NCBI GenBank assembly: GCA_002412965.1
Contig: DHWB01000007.1
Span: forward strand, 124,001 to 188,000
Direction: 5' to 3'
Origin: Desulfomicrobium sp. UBA5193
Lineage (GTDB): Bacteria > Desulfobacterota > Desulfovibrionia > Desulfovibrionales > Desulfomicrobiaceae
DNA: 64,000 nt
This document shows, one piece after another, positions 24,525-33,593 of the stretch (position 1 is the stretch's first letter; every line of letters begins with the position of its first letter). A program made the translations under genes and the position numbers. The notes beneath the pieces are model-generated. The model did no database searches and was not told the DNA's origin. It was given only the letters and a program-made list of their open reading frames with translations.

Positions 24525-27500
24525 ATGCGCGAAAAGACCCGACACGGCGCCATCGCCTGGATGGCCGGCAACCCGGTAGCCGCCAATCTGATCATGCTGG
24601 TCTGCCTGGTGGGCGGCCTGATCATGAGCACCCAGATCAAGCAGGAAGTCTTTCCGGAGTTCGAATCCGACATCGTGACCGTGTCCGTGGTCTATCCCGG
24701 CGCCAGCCCCGAGGAGATCGAACAGGGCATCGTGCTCGCCATCGAGGAGCGGGTCACGGGGCTGGACGGAGTCAAAAAGGTTACGTCCACGTCGGTGGAA
24801 GGTTCGGGCACGGTCACGGTGGAAGCCCTGGCCGGAGCCGACATCGAACGCCTGGCTCAGGACGTGAAAGGCGAGGTCGACCGCATCACCTCCTTTCCGG
24901 AAGAGGCCGAGACACCGAAGGTCGTCATCGCCTCCAACCGCCGCCAAACCCTTTCCATCGCCCTGTATGGAGATCTGGACGAGCGGGTTCTGCGGGAACT
25001 GGCCGAAACCGTGCGCGACGAACTCCTGCAGGACCCCGAAATCACCCAGGTCGATTTCAGCGGCGTGCGTGACCTGGAGATCAGCGTCGAGATCGCGCAG
25101 GACAGATTGCGCTCCCACGGCCTGACCCTGCAGCAGGTGGCGGAGATCGTCGGCAAGTCCGCCCTCGAACTGCCTGGGGGCAGCGTCAAGACGACGCAGG
25201 GCGAAATTCTGGTCCGCGTCAAAGACCGCAAGGAATACGGCAGCCAGTTCGCCAAACTGCCCATCATCACCACTCCCGAGGGGTCCGTGGTCCGCCTGGA
25301 GGATCTGGGCACCATCACCGACGGGTTTGCGGACACCGATCTCTTCGCCCGCTACAACAGTCAGCCGGCCGTGCTCCTGAACGTCTACCGGGTGGGCGAC
25401 CAAACCCCCATCTCCGTCTCCGATGCCGTGAAAAAGCACATGGACCGCCTGAACCGGATGCTTCCGCCTGGCGCGGAGCTGTCCACCCGCAACGACAGCT
25501 CCGATGTCTTCCGCCAGCGCATGGATCTCTTGACCCGAAACGGCATCATGGGCCTGGTCCTGGTCTTCGTGCTGCTGGCCCTCTTTTTGGAAATCCGCCT
25601 GGCCTTCTGGGTCAGCATGGGCATTCCCGTCTCCATCCTGGGCTCCTTCTTGATTCTTCCCGGCATGGACGTGTCCTTCAACATGGTCTCCATGTTCGCC
25701 TTCATCATCACCTTGGGCATCGTGGTCGATGACGCCATCGTCGTCGGAGAAAACGTTTACCAGTACCGCGAGCAGGGCCTCTCGCCACTCCAGGCGGCCA
25801 TGGGCGGAGCCAGGGAGGTGGTCATGCCGGTCACCTTCTCGGTCCTGACCAATGTCGCCGCCTTTCTGCCCATGTTCTTCGTGCCCGGCGTCATGGGCAA
25901 GGTCTTCGGAGCCGTGCCCGCAGTGGTGGTCAGCGTCTTCCTCATCTCGCTGATCGAAAGCCTCTTCGTCCTGCCCGCCCACCTCGGCCACCAAAAATCG
26001 AAAACAAAAAGCTGGTTCGGCTTCGTGAACCGGGGGCAGGCCCGTTTCAGCACTTGGTTCATGCGCATGGTGCGCACGTTCATCTCCCCCTTGCTCCTGC
26101 TGACCATCCGCCTGCGTTATCTGACCCTGGCCATGGCCCTGGCCGTCCTGGTAGCCACGGCCGGATACGTGGCCAGCGGCCGCATGGGCATGGTCATGTT
26201 TCCCAAGGTGGAGTCGGATTTCGCCTACGTGGAGTTGGCCATGCCTTTCGGGGTGCAAGTGCAGCGCACGGAGGCCGCCATCGAGCGCATGGTCCGCGTC
26301 GCGGACGAGTTGGCCAAGGAGAACGGCGGAGAAAAGCTGGTGGAGGGCATCTTCTCCCAGGTCGGCACGGCAACCGGGGCGCATGAAGGCTCCGTACGCG
26401 TGTTTCTGGCCCCGCCGGAACAGCGCACCATGTCGACCACCGAATTCACTCGACTTTGGCGGGAACGGGTCGGGCAGATCCCGGGCGCGGAGTATCTGAA
26501 ATTTGAATCCGACAGAGGCGGACCGGGATCAGGCGCGGCCCTGACCGTCGAACTTTCCCACCGCTCGACGGACATCCTCGAACGGGCCGGCAAGGATCTC
26601 GCGGACGCCGTGGCCAACTATTCGCAGACCTCCGATGTCGATGACGGCTTCTCCGCGGGAAAGATGCAGCTCGACTTCAATATCCGCCCCGAAGGCCGCA
26701 GCCTGGGGCTGACCTCCCAGGATGTGGCCCGCCAGATCCGGGCCGCCTTTTACGGAGCCGAAGCGCTGCGACAGCAGCGCGGCCGCAACGAAATCAAGGT
26801 CATGATCCGCCTGCCCGAAAACGAACGCATCTCATTGCAGGACATCGAGGACTTTCTGGTGCGCACTCCGGCCGGGACCAGCGTTCTGCTGCGCGAGGTC
26901 GCCGATGTCACGGCGGGAAGGTCCTATACCAGCATCGATCGCCGCAACGGCAGACGGGTCATCTCCGTTACCGCCGACGTCACGCCTCCGTCCGAAGCCG
27001 GCGCCATCCAGAATGATCTGAAAAAAACGATCCTGCCGGAACTGCAGAACCGCTATCAGGGCCTGGAATTCAGCTTCGAAGGCAAGCAGGCCGACATCAC
27101 GGAGGGTGTAAACGCCCTCATCTTCGGCCTCGGCATGGCCATGCTCGGGGTCTTCGCCCTCCTGGCCATACCGCTGCGCAGCTACGTCCAGCCTCTGATC
27201 ATCATGATCAGCATCCCGTTCGGCATTGTCGGCGCCATCTTCGGACACCTGTTCATGGGCTACAGCCTGAGCCTCGTCTCCCTGTTCGGCATCGTCGCCC
27301 TGTCCGGGGTGGTGGTCAACGACGCCCTGGTGCTGATCGACTGCGCCAACGGCAAGAGACGGCTCGGACAGTCGGCCCTGGACGCGATTCATCAGGCCGC
27401 GATTCAGCGCTTCCGGCCCATTCTGCTGACCACGGTGACCACCTTCGGGGGACTCGCGCCCATGATCTGGGAAACCTCGCGCCAAGCCAGGTTCCTCATC

Positions 27501-27623
27501 CCCATGGCCCTGTCTCTCGGGTTCGGCATCGTCTTCGCGACCTTCATCACCCTGGGGATAGTGCCGTCCCTGTACATGATTCTCGAGGACCTGAAGCGCT
27601 TTGCGCGGTCCATGTCCAAATAG
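24525..27623 (+). CDS. RND-family efflux pump, inner membrane
   Basis: 1032 aa, full length, with 12 predicted membrane helices and two large periplasmic loops. The helix-4 proton-relay motif GIVVDDAIVVGENV with two adjacent Asp is intact. Other typical segments are FVLLALFLEIRLAFWVSMG and SLFGIVALSGVVVNDALVLID. It starts 3 bp after the adaptor stop and completes a channel-adaptor-pump operon. The combination resembles AcrB/MMPL-like drug or lipid exporters of the HAE subfamilies. A small membrane ORF follows at once. Confidence 0.95.
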   Translation: MREKTRHGAIAWMAGNPVAANLIMLVCLVGGLIMSTQIKQEVFPEFESDIVTVSVVYPGASPEEIEQGIVLAIEERVTGLDGVKKVTSTSVEGSGTVTVEALAGADIERLAQDVKGEVDRITSFPEEAETPKVVIASNRRQTLSIALYGDLDERVLRELAETVRDELLQDPEITQVDFSGVRDLEISVEIAQDRLRSHGLTLQQVAEIVGKSALELPGGSVKTTQGEILVRVKDRKEYGSQFAKLPIITTPEGSVVRLEDLGTITDGFADTDLFARYNSQPAVLLNVYRVGDQTPISVSDAVKKHMDRLNRMLPPGAELSTRNDSSDVFRQRMDLLTRNGIMGLVLVFVLLALFLEIRLAFWVSMGIPVSILGSFLILPGMDVSFNMVSMFAFIITLGIVVDDAIVVGENVYQYREQGLSPLQAAMGGAREVVMPVTFSVLTNVAAFLPMFFVPGVMGKVFGAVPAVVVSVFLISLIESLFVLPAHLGHQKSKTKSWFGFVNRGQARFSTWFMRMVRTFISPLLLLTIRLRYLTLAMALAVLVATAGYVASGRMGMVMFPKVESDFAYVELAMPFGVQVQRTEAAIERMVRVADELAKENGGEKLVEGIFSQVGTATGAHEGSVRVFLAPPEQRTMSTTEFTRLWRERVGQIPGAEYLKFESDRGGPGSGAALTVELSHRSTDILERAGKDLADAVANYSQTSDVDDGFSAGKMQLDFNIRPEGRSLGLTSQDVARQIRAAFYGAEALRQQRGRNEIKVMIRLPENERISLQDIEDFLVRTPAGTSVLLREVADVTAGRSYTSIDRRNGRRVISVTADVTPPSEAGAIQNDLKKTILPELQNRYQGLEFSFEGKQADITEGVNALIFGLGMAMLGVFALLAIPLRSYVQPLIIMISIPFGIVGAIFGHLFMGYSLSLVSLFGIVALSGVVVNDALVLIDCANGKRRLGQSALDAIHQAAIQRFRPILLTTVTTFGGLAPMIWETSRQARFLIPMALSLGFGIVFATFITLGIVPSLYMILEDLKRFARSMSK

Positions 27624-27631
27624 GAGTGCAT

Positions 27632-27739
27632 ATGGAGCTTGGAGTCTTGATCCTGCTGGCCGCCGCAGGAGTGGCGCTCGGATATTTCTGGCTCAGCGGC
27701 GTGACCAGCGGGGAGCGCATGATGAACCATCGCCCCTGA
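27632..27739 (+). CDS. Small single-pass membrane protein coupled to the RND pump
   Basis: 35 codons, MELGVLILLAAAGVALGYF followed by a short polar tail ending in NHRP and a TGA stop (27737-27739). One membrane helix. An AGGAG site overlaps the pump stop codon, 5 bases before the ATG, so it is translationally coupled to the pump gene. It could be a small accessory subunit of the pump, as is known for other RND pumps. The same reading frame stays open for 33 more codons after the TGA (see next entry), so its real length is uncertain. Confidence 0.55.
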   Translation: MELGVLILLAAAGVALGYFWLSGVTSGERMMNHRP

Positions 27740-27841
27740 GGCATGCGCCAACCTCTTCCGGCGGAAGAGAAGAAAGATGATGCTTTGGAGGAAGACGAAA
27801 CGGGAGTAACGGAACCGAAGAAGGACAGGGCTGGAGTGTAA
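27737..27841 (+). other. Possible UGA recoding or read-through extension of the small membrane protein
   Basis: After the TGA the frame continues as GMRQPLPAEEKKDDALEEDE and further to a TAA at 27839-27841. The extension is strongly charged, unlike random GC-rich frames. A perfect 7-bp hairpin, CTCTTCC/GGAAGAG with loop GGC, lies at 27753-27769, with its loop 20 bases after the TGA. This fits the loose rules for a bacterial SECIS element (loop 16-37 nt downstream, G at the loop start). Against it: third-position GC drops after the TGA, and 33 open codons are not rare. The alternative is a normal stop plus a chance hairpin. Confidence 0.25.
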
Positions 27842-27856
27842 CCCCGGGAAGTGGGC

Positions 27857-27882
27857 AAAAAAAACCCTGCCGAAGCAGGGTT
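27857..27882 (-). terminator. Rho-independent terminator of the RRM protein gene
   Basis: On the minus strand AACCCTGC, loop TTCG, GCAGGGTT, followed by a T-run. It ends 21 bp past the RRM gene stop and also lies at the far end of the efflux operon. Confidence 0.9.
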
Positions 27883-27903
27883 CAAAGGCTCAGATCGACG
27901 CGA

Positions 27904-28173
27904 CTACCATCTGGGCCGGCGTTCACGCTCGGGACGGGGACGGGCTTCGTTGACCTTCAGGGAACGTCCGCCGTAATCGGCGCCGTCCAGAGCGGCGATG
28001 GCTTCTTCTGCGCCGCTCTCCATTTCTACAAAACCAAACCCGCGGGCTCTGCCTGTCTCACGGTCGGAAATGAGTTTTACGTTCGCAACCTGGCCGTACG
28101 TGGCAAACAGGTTTTCCACATCCTGCTCGGTGGCAGTCCAGGGCAGATTTCCGACATAAATGTTCTTCGACAT
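27904..28173 (-). CDS. RNA-binding protein with one RRM domain
   Basis: 89 aa, one RNA recognition motif and a short basic tail (RPRPERERRPRW). RNP2 is IYVGNL and RNP1 is RGFGFVEM, both canonical. Small RRM proteins of this size are common in cyanobacteria and deltaproteobacteria, where several respond to cold or stress. Start ATG 28173 with an ACAGGAGAC-type site (on the minus strand). The leader is long (gap to 28463), a hint that expression may be controlled in the leader. Single gene with its own terminator. Confidence 0.93.
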   Translation of the reverse strand: MSKNIYVGNLPWTATEQDVENLFATYGQVANVKLISDRETGRARGFGFVEMESGAEEAIAALDGADYGGRSLKVNEARPRPERERRPRW

Positions 28174-28463
28174 GATGCACTTGTCTCCTGTAAAAAAACT
28201 GAAAAATCCAGGTTGAGTCTCCCATCGGATCTGTCGCGCCTTTGGGCCAAAACCCTTCCCGTCTCCTCGTACCTCGCACCAACCGCAATGGTTGATACAT
28301 GGCTGTGGAAAATACGGAGTTCTAAATAAAGAGGCAAGAGTTTCTTTAGATTTCTACTGCTTTTCTTTGTTTCTTTTCAAGCAGAATTGATCCCGTTATA
28401 TCCCCGGAATCAGGACACATTTTTTAAACTTGATCGACATAACAATATTCATTATCAACAACC
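28174..28463. other. Divergent intergenic region (RRM gene / glycyl radical activase)
   Basis: 290 bp. The half next to the RRM gene is GC-rich and would be its 5' leader. The half near the activase (28320-28450) is AT-rich with T-runs. I could not place convincing promoter boxes. No ribosome-binding site is visible before the activase ATG. Confidence 0.4.
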
Positions 28464-29384
28464 ATGCCCAACACCGCATCCCCTTCCGGCACCCTGTTCG
28501 CCATCAAACGCTACGCACTGCACGACGGGCCGGACCTGCGCGTGACAATTTTCTTCAAGGGTTGCCCGCTTTCCTGCCACTGGTGCCATAACCCCGAGGG
28601 CATCGACGGCGGCCTGCGGATCCTGTCCCTGCCCGCAAAATGCGTGGGCTGCGGGGAGTGCGCCCTGGCCTGTCCGCAGAACGCCCTCAGCCAGGGCAGC
28701 GGGGGCATGCAGCGGAACCCTGCCCTGTGCACAGCCTGCGGGACCTGCGCCGAGATCTGCCCGGCCCTGGCCCATGAGGCCGTGGGCAGGCAATGGTCCG
28801 TGTCCGAAGTCATGAGCGAGATCGAAAAGGAGCTTCCGTTTTTCGCGGGCACGCGCGGCGGAGTAACCTTCTCCGGCGGCGAACCCCTGGCCCAGCCCGA
28901 ATTTCTGGAGCGCATGCTCATCGCCTGCGGACACCTTGGCCTGCACCGGGCCGTGGATACCTGCGGCTTCGCCAGCGCTGAAACCGTACGGCGCATCGCC
29001 CGTCACGCGGACCTTTTTCTTTTCGATCTCAAGCATATGGACCCGGTCAGCCATCGGCTTGTGACCGGTGTGGACAACGCGCTCATTCTCTCCAACCTGA
29101 CCCTGCTGGCGCAGTCCGGGGCACAGATCCAGCTGCGGCTGCCGCTCATTCCGGGCATCAACGACAACGCGGACAACATCGGCCGCACCGGACGTTTCGC
29201 GGCGTCCCTGCCGGGCGTGCGGGACATCGACGTGCTCCCCTACCATTCCGCGGCCAGAAGCAAATACGCAAAACTCGGCCTCCCCTATCCGGGAGACCAT
29301 ATCCCCCCGTCCGACCCGCAGAGCGTAAACCGGGCCGTGTCCCTTTTGCAGAACTGCGGACTGAGCGTCCGCATCGGAGGATAG
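28464..29384 (+). CDS. Glycyl radical enzyme activase (radical SAM)
   Basis: 306 aa. The radical SAM motif is CPLSCHWC (CxxxCxxC), near residue 35. Two ferredoxin motifs follow, CVGCGECALACP and CTACGTCAEICP, as in activases of dehydratase-type glycyl radical enzymes. SAM-binding segments include TFSGGEPLAQPEF. It inserts the glycyl radical into the enzyme encoded immediately downstream. The start lacks a clear ribosome-binding site; ATG 28464 is chosen because the conserved region (GTLFAIKRYALHDGPD) begins soon after it. Confidence 0.94.
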   Translation: MPNTASPSGTLFAIKRYALHDGPDLRVTIFFKGCPLSCHWCHNPEGIDGGLRILSLPAKCVGCGECALACPQNALSQGSGGMQRNPALCTACGTCAEICPALAHEAVGRQWSVSEVMSEIEKELPFFAGTRGGVTFSGGEPLAQPEFLERMLIACGHLGLHRAVDTCGFASAETVRRIARHADLFLFDLKHMDPVSHRLVTGVDNALILSNLTLLAQSGAQIQLRLPLIPGINDNADNIGRTGRFAASLPGVRDIDVLPYHSAARSKYAKLGLPYPGDHIPPSDPQSVNRAVSLLQNCGLSVRIGG

Positions 29385-31745
29385 ATGAATTCACGGATCA
29401 TGCGCCTGCGCGAGGAAAGCTTCACCACCGAACCGTCCATTTCCATCGAGCGCGCCCTGCTGGAGACCCGCTTCTACAAGGATAACTACGGCAAATACTC
29501 CCTGCCCGTGCTGCGCGCCCTGGTTTTCAAGGACCTTTGCGAGAAAAAAAGCATCCATCTGGGCGAGGGAGAGCTCATCGTCGGCGAGCGCGGCCCCGCT
29601 CCCAGGTGCGTACCGACCTTTCCGGAACTGACCTGCCACAGCGCGGACGATCTGCGCGTCCTCTCCACCCGCCCCATGACCCGCTACCATGTGCGCGAGG
29701 AGGACATCGCCGCCTACGAGCGCGAGGTCATCCCCTACTGGACGGGCCGGTCCATGCGCGAGCGCGTCTTCTCCCACGTGCCGCAAGAGTGGCGCGAGGC
29801 CTACGAGGCAGGACTCTTCACCGAGTTCATGGAGCAGCGCGCCCCCGGCCACACGGCTCTCGACGGGACCATCTACGAGATGGGCATGCAGGACTTCAAG
29901 GCCCGCATCGCCGAACGCACGAGCCGCTTGGATTATCTCGGCGACCCCCTGGCCTCGGACCGCGCCGAACAGCTGAAGGCCATGGACATCGCCTGTGACG
30001 CGGCCATCATCTTCGCCAACCGTCATGCGGACCTGGCCTGGCAATTGGCCAAGACTGAAGCGGACCCGATCCGCAGGCAAGAGCTCGCCCGCATCGCCGA
30101 GGTCTGTCGTCGTGTTCCCGCCCAGGCCCCGCAAGACTTCTGGGAAGCCCTGCAGATGTACTGGTTCGTGCATCTGGGTACCATCACGGAACTGAACGGC
30201 TGGGACGCCATGACCCCCGGACACCTCGACCAGCACCTGGCCCCGTTTTACGAAAAGGGTCTGGCCGACGGGACGCTGACACGCGAGACGGCCAAGGAGC
30301 TGCTGTGCTGCCTGTGGATCAAGGTCAACAACCACCCGGCCCCGCCCAAGGTCGGGGTCACGGCCAAGGAAAGCGGAACCTACAACGACTTCACGCACAT
30401 CAATCTCGGGGGGCTCAAACGCGACGGCTCGGATGGGGTGAGCGAGATCTCCTACCTCATCCTCGAAGTGGTCGATGAACTGAGACTGCTTCAGCCCCAG
30501 ACCAGCGTGCACATCAGCCAGAAAACCCCGGACCGCTTCCTGGGCGCGGCGGCGCGGGTCATCAGGAACGGCTACGGCTATCCGTCGATCTTCAACACCG
30601 ACGCCGTGGTCATGGAGCAGATCCGCGTCGGCAAGACCCTGGAGGATGCCCGCGAAGGCGGCTGCTCCGGGTGCATCGAGACCGGGGCCTTCGGCAAGGA
30701 GGCCTACATCCTGACCGGCTACCTGAACGTGCCCAAGGTTCTGGAACTGGCCTTAAGCAACGGCCGCGACCAGCTGACCGGCAGGCAGATCGGTCCGCAG
30801 ACCGGCGAGGCGGAATCGTTCACCAGCTTCGAGGACCTCTACGCCGCCTTCACCACTCAGCTTAAGTGGGTGGTGGATCTCAAGATCCGGGTCAACAACT
30901 ACATCGAGCGCATGTACGCCGCCCATTCGCCCGCGCCCTTCCTGTCCGTGGTTATCCACGACTGCATCGAAAAGGGCCTCGACTACTACAACGGCGGCCC
31001 CCGCTACAACACCAACTACATCCAGTGCTGCGGCATCGGCACGATCACGGACAGCCTCTCCGCCATCAAGACCCATGTCTTCGACGCCGGGACCGTCTCC
31101 ATGCAGCAGCTCACGCGCGCCCTCCAGGCCAATTTCGAAGGCGCGGAGGCCCTGCGCCTCAAGCTGTGGAACAAGACCCCCTTCTTCGGCAACGACGACG
31201 ACCGGGCCGACAGCATCATGCAGCGCGTCTACGAGTCCCTGTTCACGGCCATCGACGGGCAGCCCAATACCAAGGGCACGACCTATCACCTGAACATGCT
31301 CTCCACCACCTGCCACGTCTATTTCGGCAAGATGCTCGGCGCCTCGGCCAATGGCCGACCGGCTCACCTGCCGGAATCCGACGGCACCTCGCCCTCGCAC
31401 GGCGCGGACAGGAACGGCCCCACGGCCGTGGTCAAGTCCCTCTCCAAAATGGACCAGCTCAAGTCCGGCGGAACGCTGCTCAATCAGCGCTTCCTGCCGA
31501 GCGTGCTCAAGACCGAGCAGGATCTGGACAAGCTGACCCAGCTGGTGCGGACCTATTTCCGCCTGAACGGCCACCACATCCAGTTCAACGTGGTGGACAC
31601 GGCCACCCTGCGCAAGGCCCAGACCAGCCCGGACGAATACCGCAACCTGCTGGTCCGCGTGGCCGGCTACAGCGACTACTTCGTGGACCTCGACCTCGAC
31701 CACCAGGAAGAGATCATCCGCCGCACGGAGCAGGACATGGCCTAA
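29385..31745 (+). CDS. Glycyl radical enzyme of the dehydratase/lyase clade, substrate unknown
   Basis: 786 aa, normal for the PFL/glycerol-dehydratase-like family. The thiyl cysteine region reads GCSGCIETGAFGKEAY, with Cys-x-Glu as in dehydratases and C-X lyases and unlike the Cys-Cys of pyruvate formate-lyase. The glycyl radical loop RVAGYSDYF is at the C-terminus. The ribosome-binding site GGAGG lies in the activase end, and the start is just after the activase stop. Candidate activities include hydroxyproline dehydratase and isethionate sulfite-lyase; I cannot tell them apart by reading. No microcompartment genes are nearby. Confidence 0.9.
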   Translation: MNSRIMRLREESFTTEPSISIERALLETRFYKDNYGKYSLPVLRALVFKDLCEKKSIHLGEGELIVGERGPAPRCVPTFPELTCHSADDLRVLSTRPMTRYHVREEDIAAYEREVIPYWTGRSMRERVFSHVPQEWREAYEAGLFTEFMEQRAPGHTALDGTIYEMGMQDFKARIAERTSRLDYLGDPLASDRAEQLKAMDIACDAAIIFANRHADLAWQLAKTEADPIRRQELARIAEVCRRVPAQAPQDFWEALQMYWFVHLGTITELNGWDAMTPGHLDQHLAPFYEKGLADGTLTRETAKELLCCLWIKVNNHPAPPKVGVTAKESGTYNDFTHINLGGLKRDGSDGVSEISYLILEVVDELRLLQPQTSVHISQKTPDRFLGAAARVIRNGYGYPSIFNTDAVVMEQIRVGKTLEDAREGGCSGCIETGAFGKEAYILTGYLNVPKVLELALSNGRDQLTGRQIGPQTGEAESFTSFEDLYAAFTTQLKWVVDLKIRVNNYIERMYAAHSPAPFLSVVIHDCIEKGLDYYNGGPRYNTNYIQCCGIGTITDSLSAIKTHVFDAGTVSMQQLTRALQANFEGAEALRLKLWNKTPFFGNDDDRADSIMQRVYESLFTAIDGQPNTKGTTYHLNMLSTTCHVYFGKMLGASANGRPAHLPESDGTSPSHGADRNGPTAVVKSLSKMDQLKSGGTLLNQRFLPSVLKTEQDLDKLTQLVRTYFRLNGHHIQFNVVDTATLRKAQTSPDEYRNLLVRVAGYSDYFVDLDLDHQEEIIRRTEQDMA

Positions 31746-31749
31746 AGAG

Positions 31750-32603
31750 AAGCCTCCGGCGGGCAGAGGGCTCGCCCCCTGCACCCTAACATTCAACATT
31801 TTCAACAACCTTTCCGCATCGCCTCAAGCGTGTCGGCGTGGTCCGGGCAAAGGCTGTCGGCTGTCTGACTGAGCCAGGCATCGTTTGCTTCCCGGCCGTT
31901 CTGCGGACGAAGCGCGGCAGAATATCCAAAGCTCAAGGCCGTGAAGCATTACGAGGCCAGCGAAGGAGTTCCGGCAGACTTTGCCTGGACCACGACGACA
32001 CGCGCCCCCCGCATGCAGCGCCAATGCAATGCCTCCTGCGGGTAGGGGACGCGTCCCCTGCACCCCTGACATTTGACATTTCAACACCCTTTCCGCACCG
32101 CCTCGAGCGTGTCGGCGTGGTCCGGGCAAGGGCTGTCGGCTGTCTGACTGAGCCAGGCATCGTTTGCTTCCTGGCCGTTCACCGAACGAAGCGCGAAAGG
32201 ATATCGAAACTCAAGGCCAGGAAGCATTACGAGGCCCGCGAAGGAGTTCCGGCAGCACTTGTCCGGACCGCGCCGACACGCGCCCCCACATGCGGTGCCA
32301 AAGCAATGCCTCCGGCGGGCAGGGGACCCGTCCCCTGCACCCCTGACATTTGACATTTCAACACCCCTTCCGCACCGCCTCAAGCGTGACGGCGTGGTCC
32401 GGGCAAGGGCTGTCGGCTGTCTGACTGAGCCAGGCATCGTTTGCTTCCTGGCCGTTCACCGAACGAAGCGCGAAAGGATATCGAAAACTCAAGGCCGGAA
32501 AGCATTACGAGGCCCGCGAAGGAATTCCGGCAGCTCTTGTCCGGACCGCGGCGACACGCGCTCCCGCATGCAGCGCCAATGCAATGCCTCCTGCCCGCCT
32601 TAC
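31750..32603. repeat. Three tandem copies of a 278-bp repeat plus a partial fourth
   Basis: Marker phrases recur with period 277-279: GCCTCC(T/G)GCGGG at 31752, 32031 and 32308, and again as GCCTCCTGC at 32587; GTCCGGGCAA at 31841, 32120 and 32397; TGAGCCAGGCATCGTTTGC once in each copy. Each copy contains a hairpin, for example GCAGGGGA/TCCCCTGC in copy 3. Copies 2 and 3 are most alike. Open frames across the repeat on both strands are Pro/Arg-rich and look non-coding. The stretch runs between the glycyl radical enzyme and the amino-acid importer. Confidence 0.9.
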
Positions 32604-32792
32604 ATTGGGATGAGCTTGAAGACATTGCGAATTCGGCGTGCCTCTTGCCGGACCACTCATTCCCCGCAGAGAGACGAAGCTCTCGATTTGCACCCGTTGC
32701 CTTGCATTTTCCCGTTTTTTGGCCGATGCCAAGGGCGATTTCCCGCCATCTTGGCACAACGCATTTTTCCATCCACCATTCAAGGAGGCTCC

Positions 32793-33533
32793 ATGAAACG
32801 CATCCTGCTTTTTGCAGCGCTTGCCCTGGCCCTGTGCGTCACCCAGGCTTCGGCCAAAAAACTGATCGTGGCCACGGACACCAACTTTCCGCCCTTCGAG
32901 TTCAAGGATCCCCAGAGCGGCAAGCACACCGGCTTCGACGTGGAGCTGTGGGACGCCATCGCCAAGGAAATCGGAGCGGAATACGATCTGCAGCCCATGG
33001 ACTTCAACGGCATCATCCCCGGCCTGCAGTCAGGCCAGATCGATGTGGGCATCGCCGGCATGACCATCAAGCCCGAACGAGCCGAAGTGGTTGACTTCTC
33101 CGACCCCTACTACAATGCGGGCCTCCTGATCCTGGTCAAGGCCGACAACTCAGACATCACGGACGTCAAAAGCCTGGCCGGTAAGACCGTAGCCACCAAG
33201 CTCGGCACCACCAGCGAAGATTTCGCCAAGAAGGAAGCCGGAGCAAAGGAAGTCAAGCTTTTTCCCAACAATGACGCCATGTTCATGGAACTCATGGCCG
33301 GCGGCGCCGATGCGGTCATCTTCGACTCCCCGGTAATATCCGAATTCGTGCGCACCGTGGGCAAGGAACAGACCAAGATAGTCGGCCCCCTGTACATGGG
33401 CCAGTCCTACGGCATCGGCTTCCCCAAGGGCAGCGACCTGGTCGCCAAGACCAACGCGGCGCTCAAGAAGCTCAAAGACAGCGGCGCCTACCGCGAACTC
33501 TACATGAAGTGGTTTGGCACCGAGCCCAAGTAA
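32793..33533 (+). CDS. Polar amino-acid ABC importer, binding protein
   Basis: 246 aa of the SBP_bac_3 family. A signal peptide (ending TQASAK) is followed by KLIVATDTNFPPFEF, the FNGIIPGLQSGQIDVGIAGM motif and YYNAGLLILVK, all typical of glutamine/lysine-arginine-ornithine type binding proteins. ATG 32793 has AAGGAGG upstream; the frame that extends back into the 278-bp repeats is not a real start. First gene of a three-gene importer. The exact amino acid is not predictable. Confidence 0.93.
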   Translation: MKRILLFAALALALCVTQASAKKLIVATDTNFPPFEFKDPQSGKHTGFDVELWDAIAKEIGAEYDLQPMDFNGIIPGLQSGQIDVGIAGMTIKPERAEVVDFSDPYYNAGLLILVKADNSDITDVKSLAGKTVATKLGTTSEDFAKKEAGAKEVKLFPNNDAMFMELMAGGADAVIFDSPVISEFVRTVGKEQTKIVGPLYMGQSYGIGFPKGSDLVAKTNAALKKLKDSGAYRELYMKWFGTEPK

Positions 33534-33552
33534 TTCCGCCTCAACCTTCCAA

Positions 33553-33578
33553 GGTGCAGGGAGCTCGCTCCCTGCACC
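33553..33578. repeat. Perfect 11-bp hairpin between binding protein and permease genes
   Basis: GGTGCAGGGAG (33553-33563) pairs with CTCCCTGCACC (33568-33578), with loop CTCG. The sequence resembles the hairpin of the 278-bp repeat upstream. In ABC operons such a hairpin after the binding-protein gene often stabilises the upstream mRNA and raises its level. Confidence 0.8.
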
Positions 33579-33593
33579 CATTTCGAGATACCC

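Noticed and set aside
23955..26384. 809-codon minus-strand open frame over the RND pump
   Set aside because: Antisense shadow of high-GC efflux genes, which have clear motifs on the plus strand.
31838..32353. Open frames across the 278-bp repeats on both strands
   Set aside because: Repeated Arg/Pro-rich segments, no consistent start, and the frames arise from the repeat itself; the copies show no coding constraint that I can see.
31750..32603. CRISPR-like array
   Set aside because: The repeat unit is about 278 bp, only three to four copies, no short spacers between conserved repeats, and no cas genes in the window.
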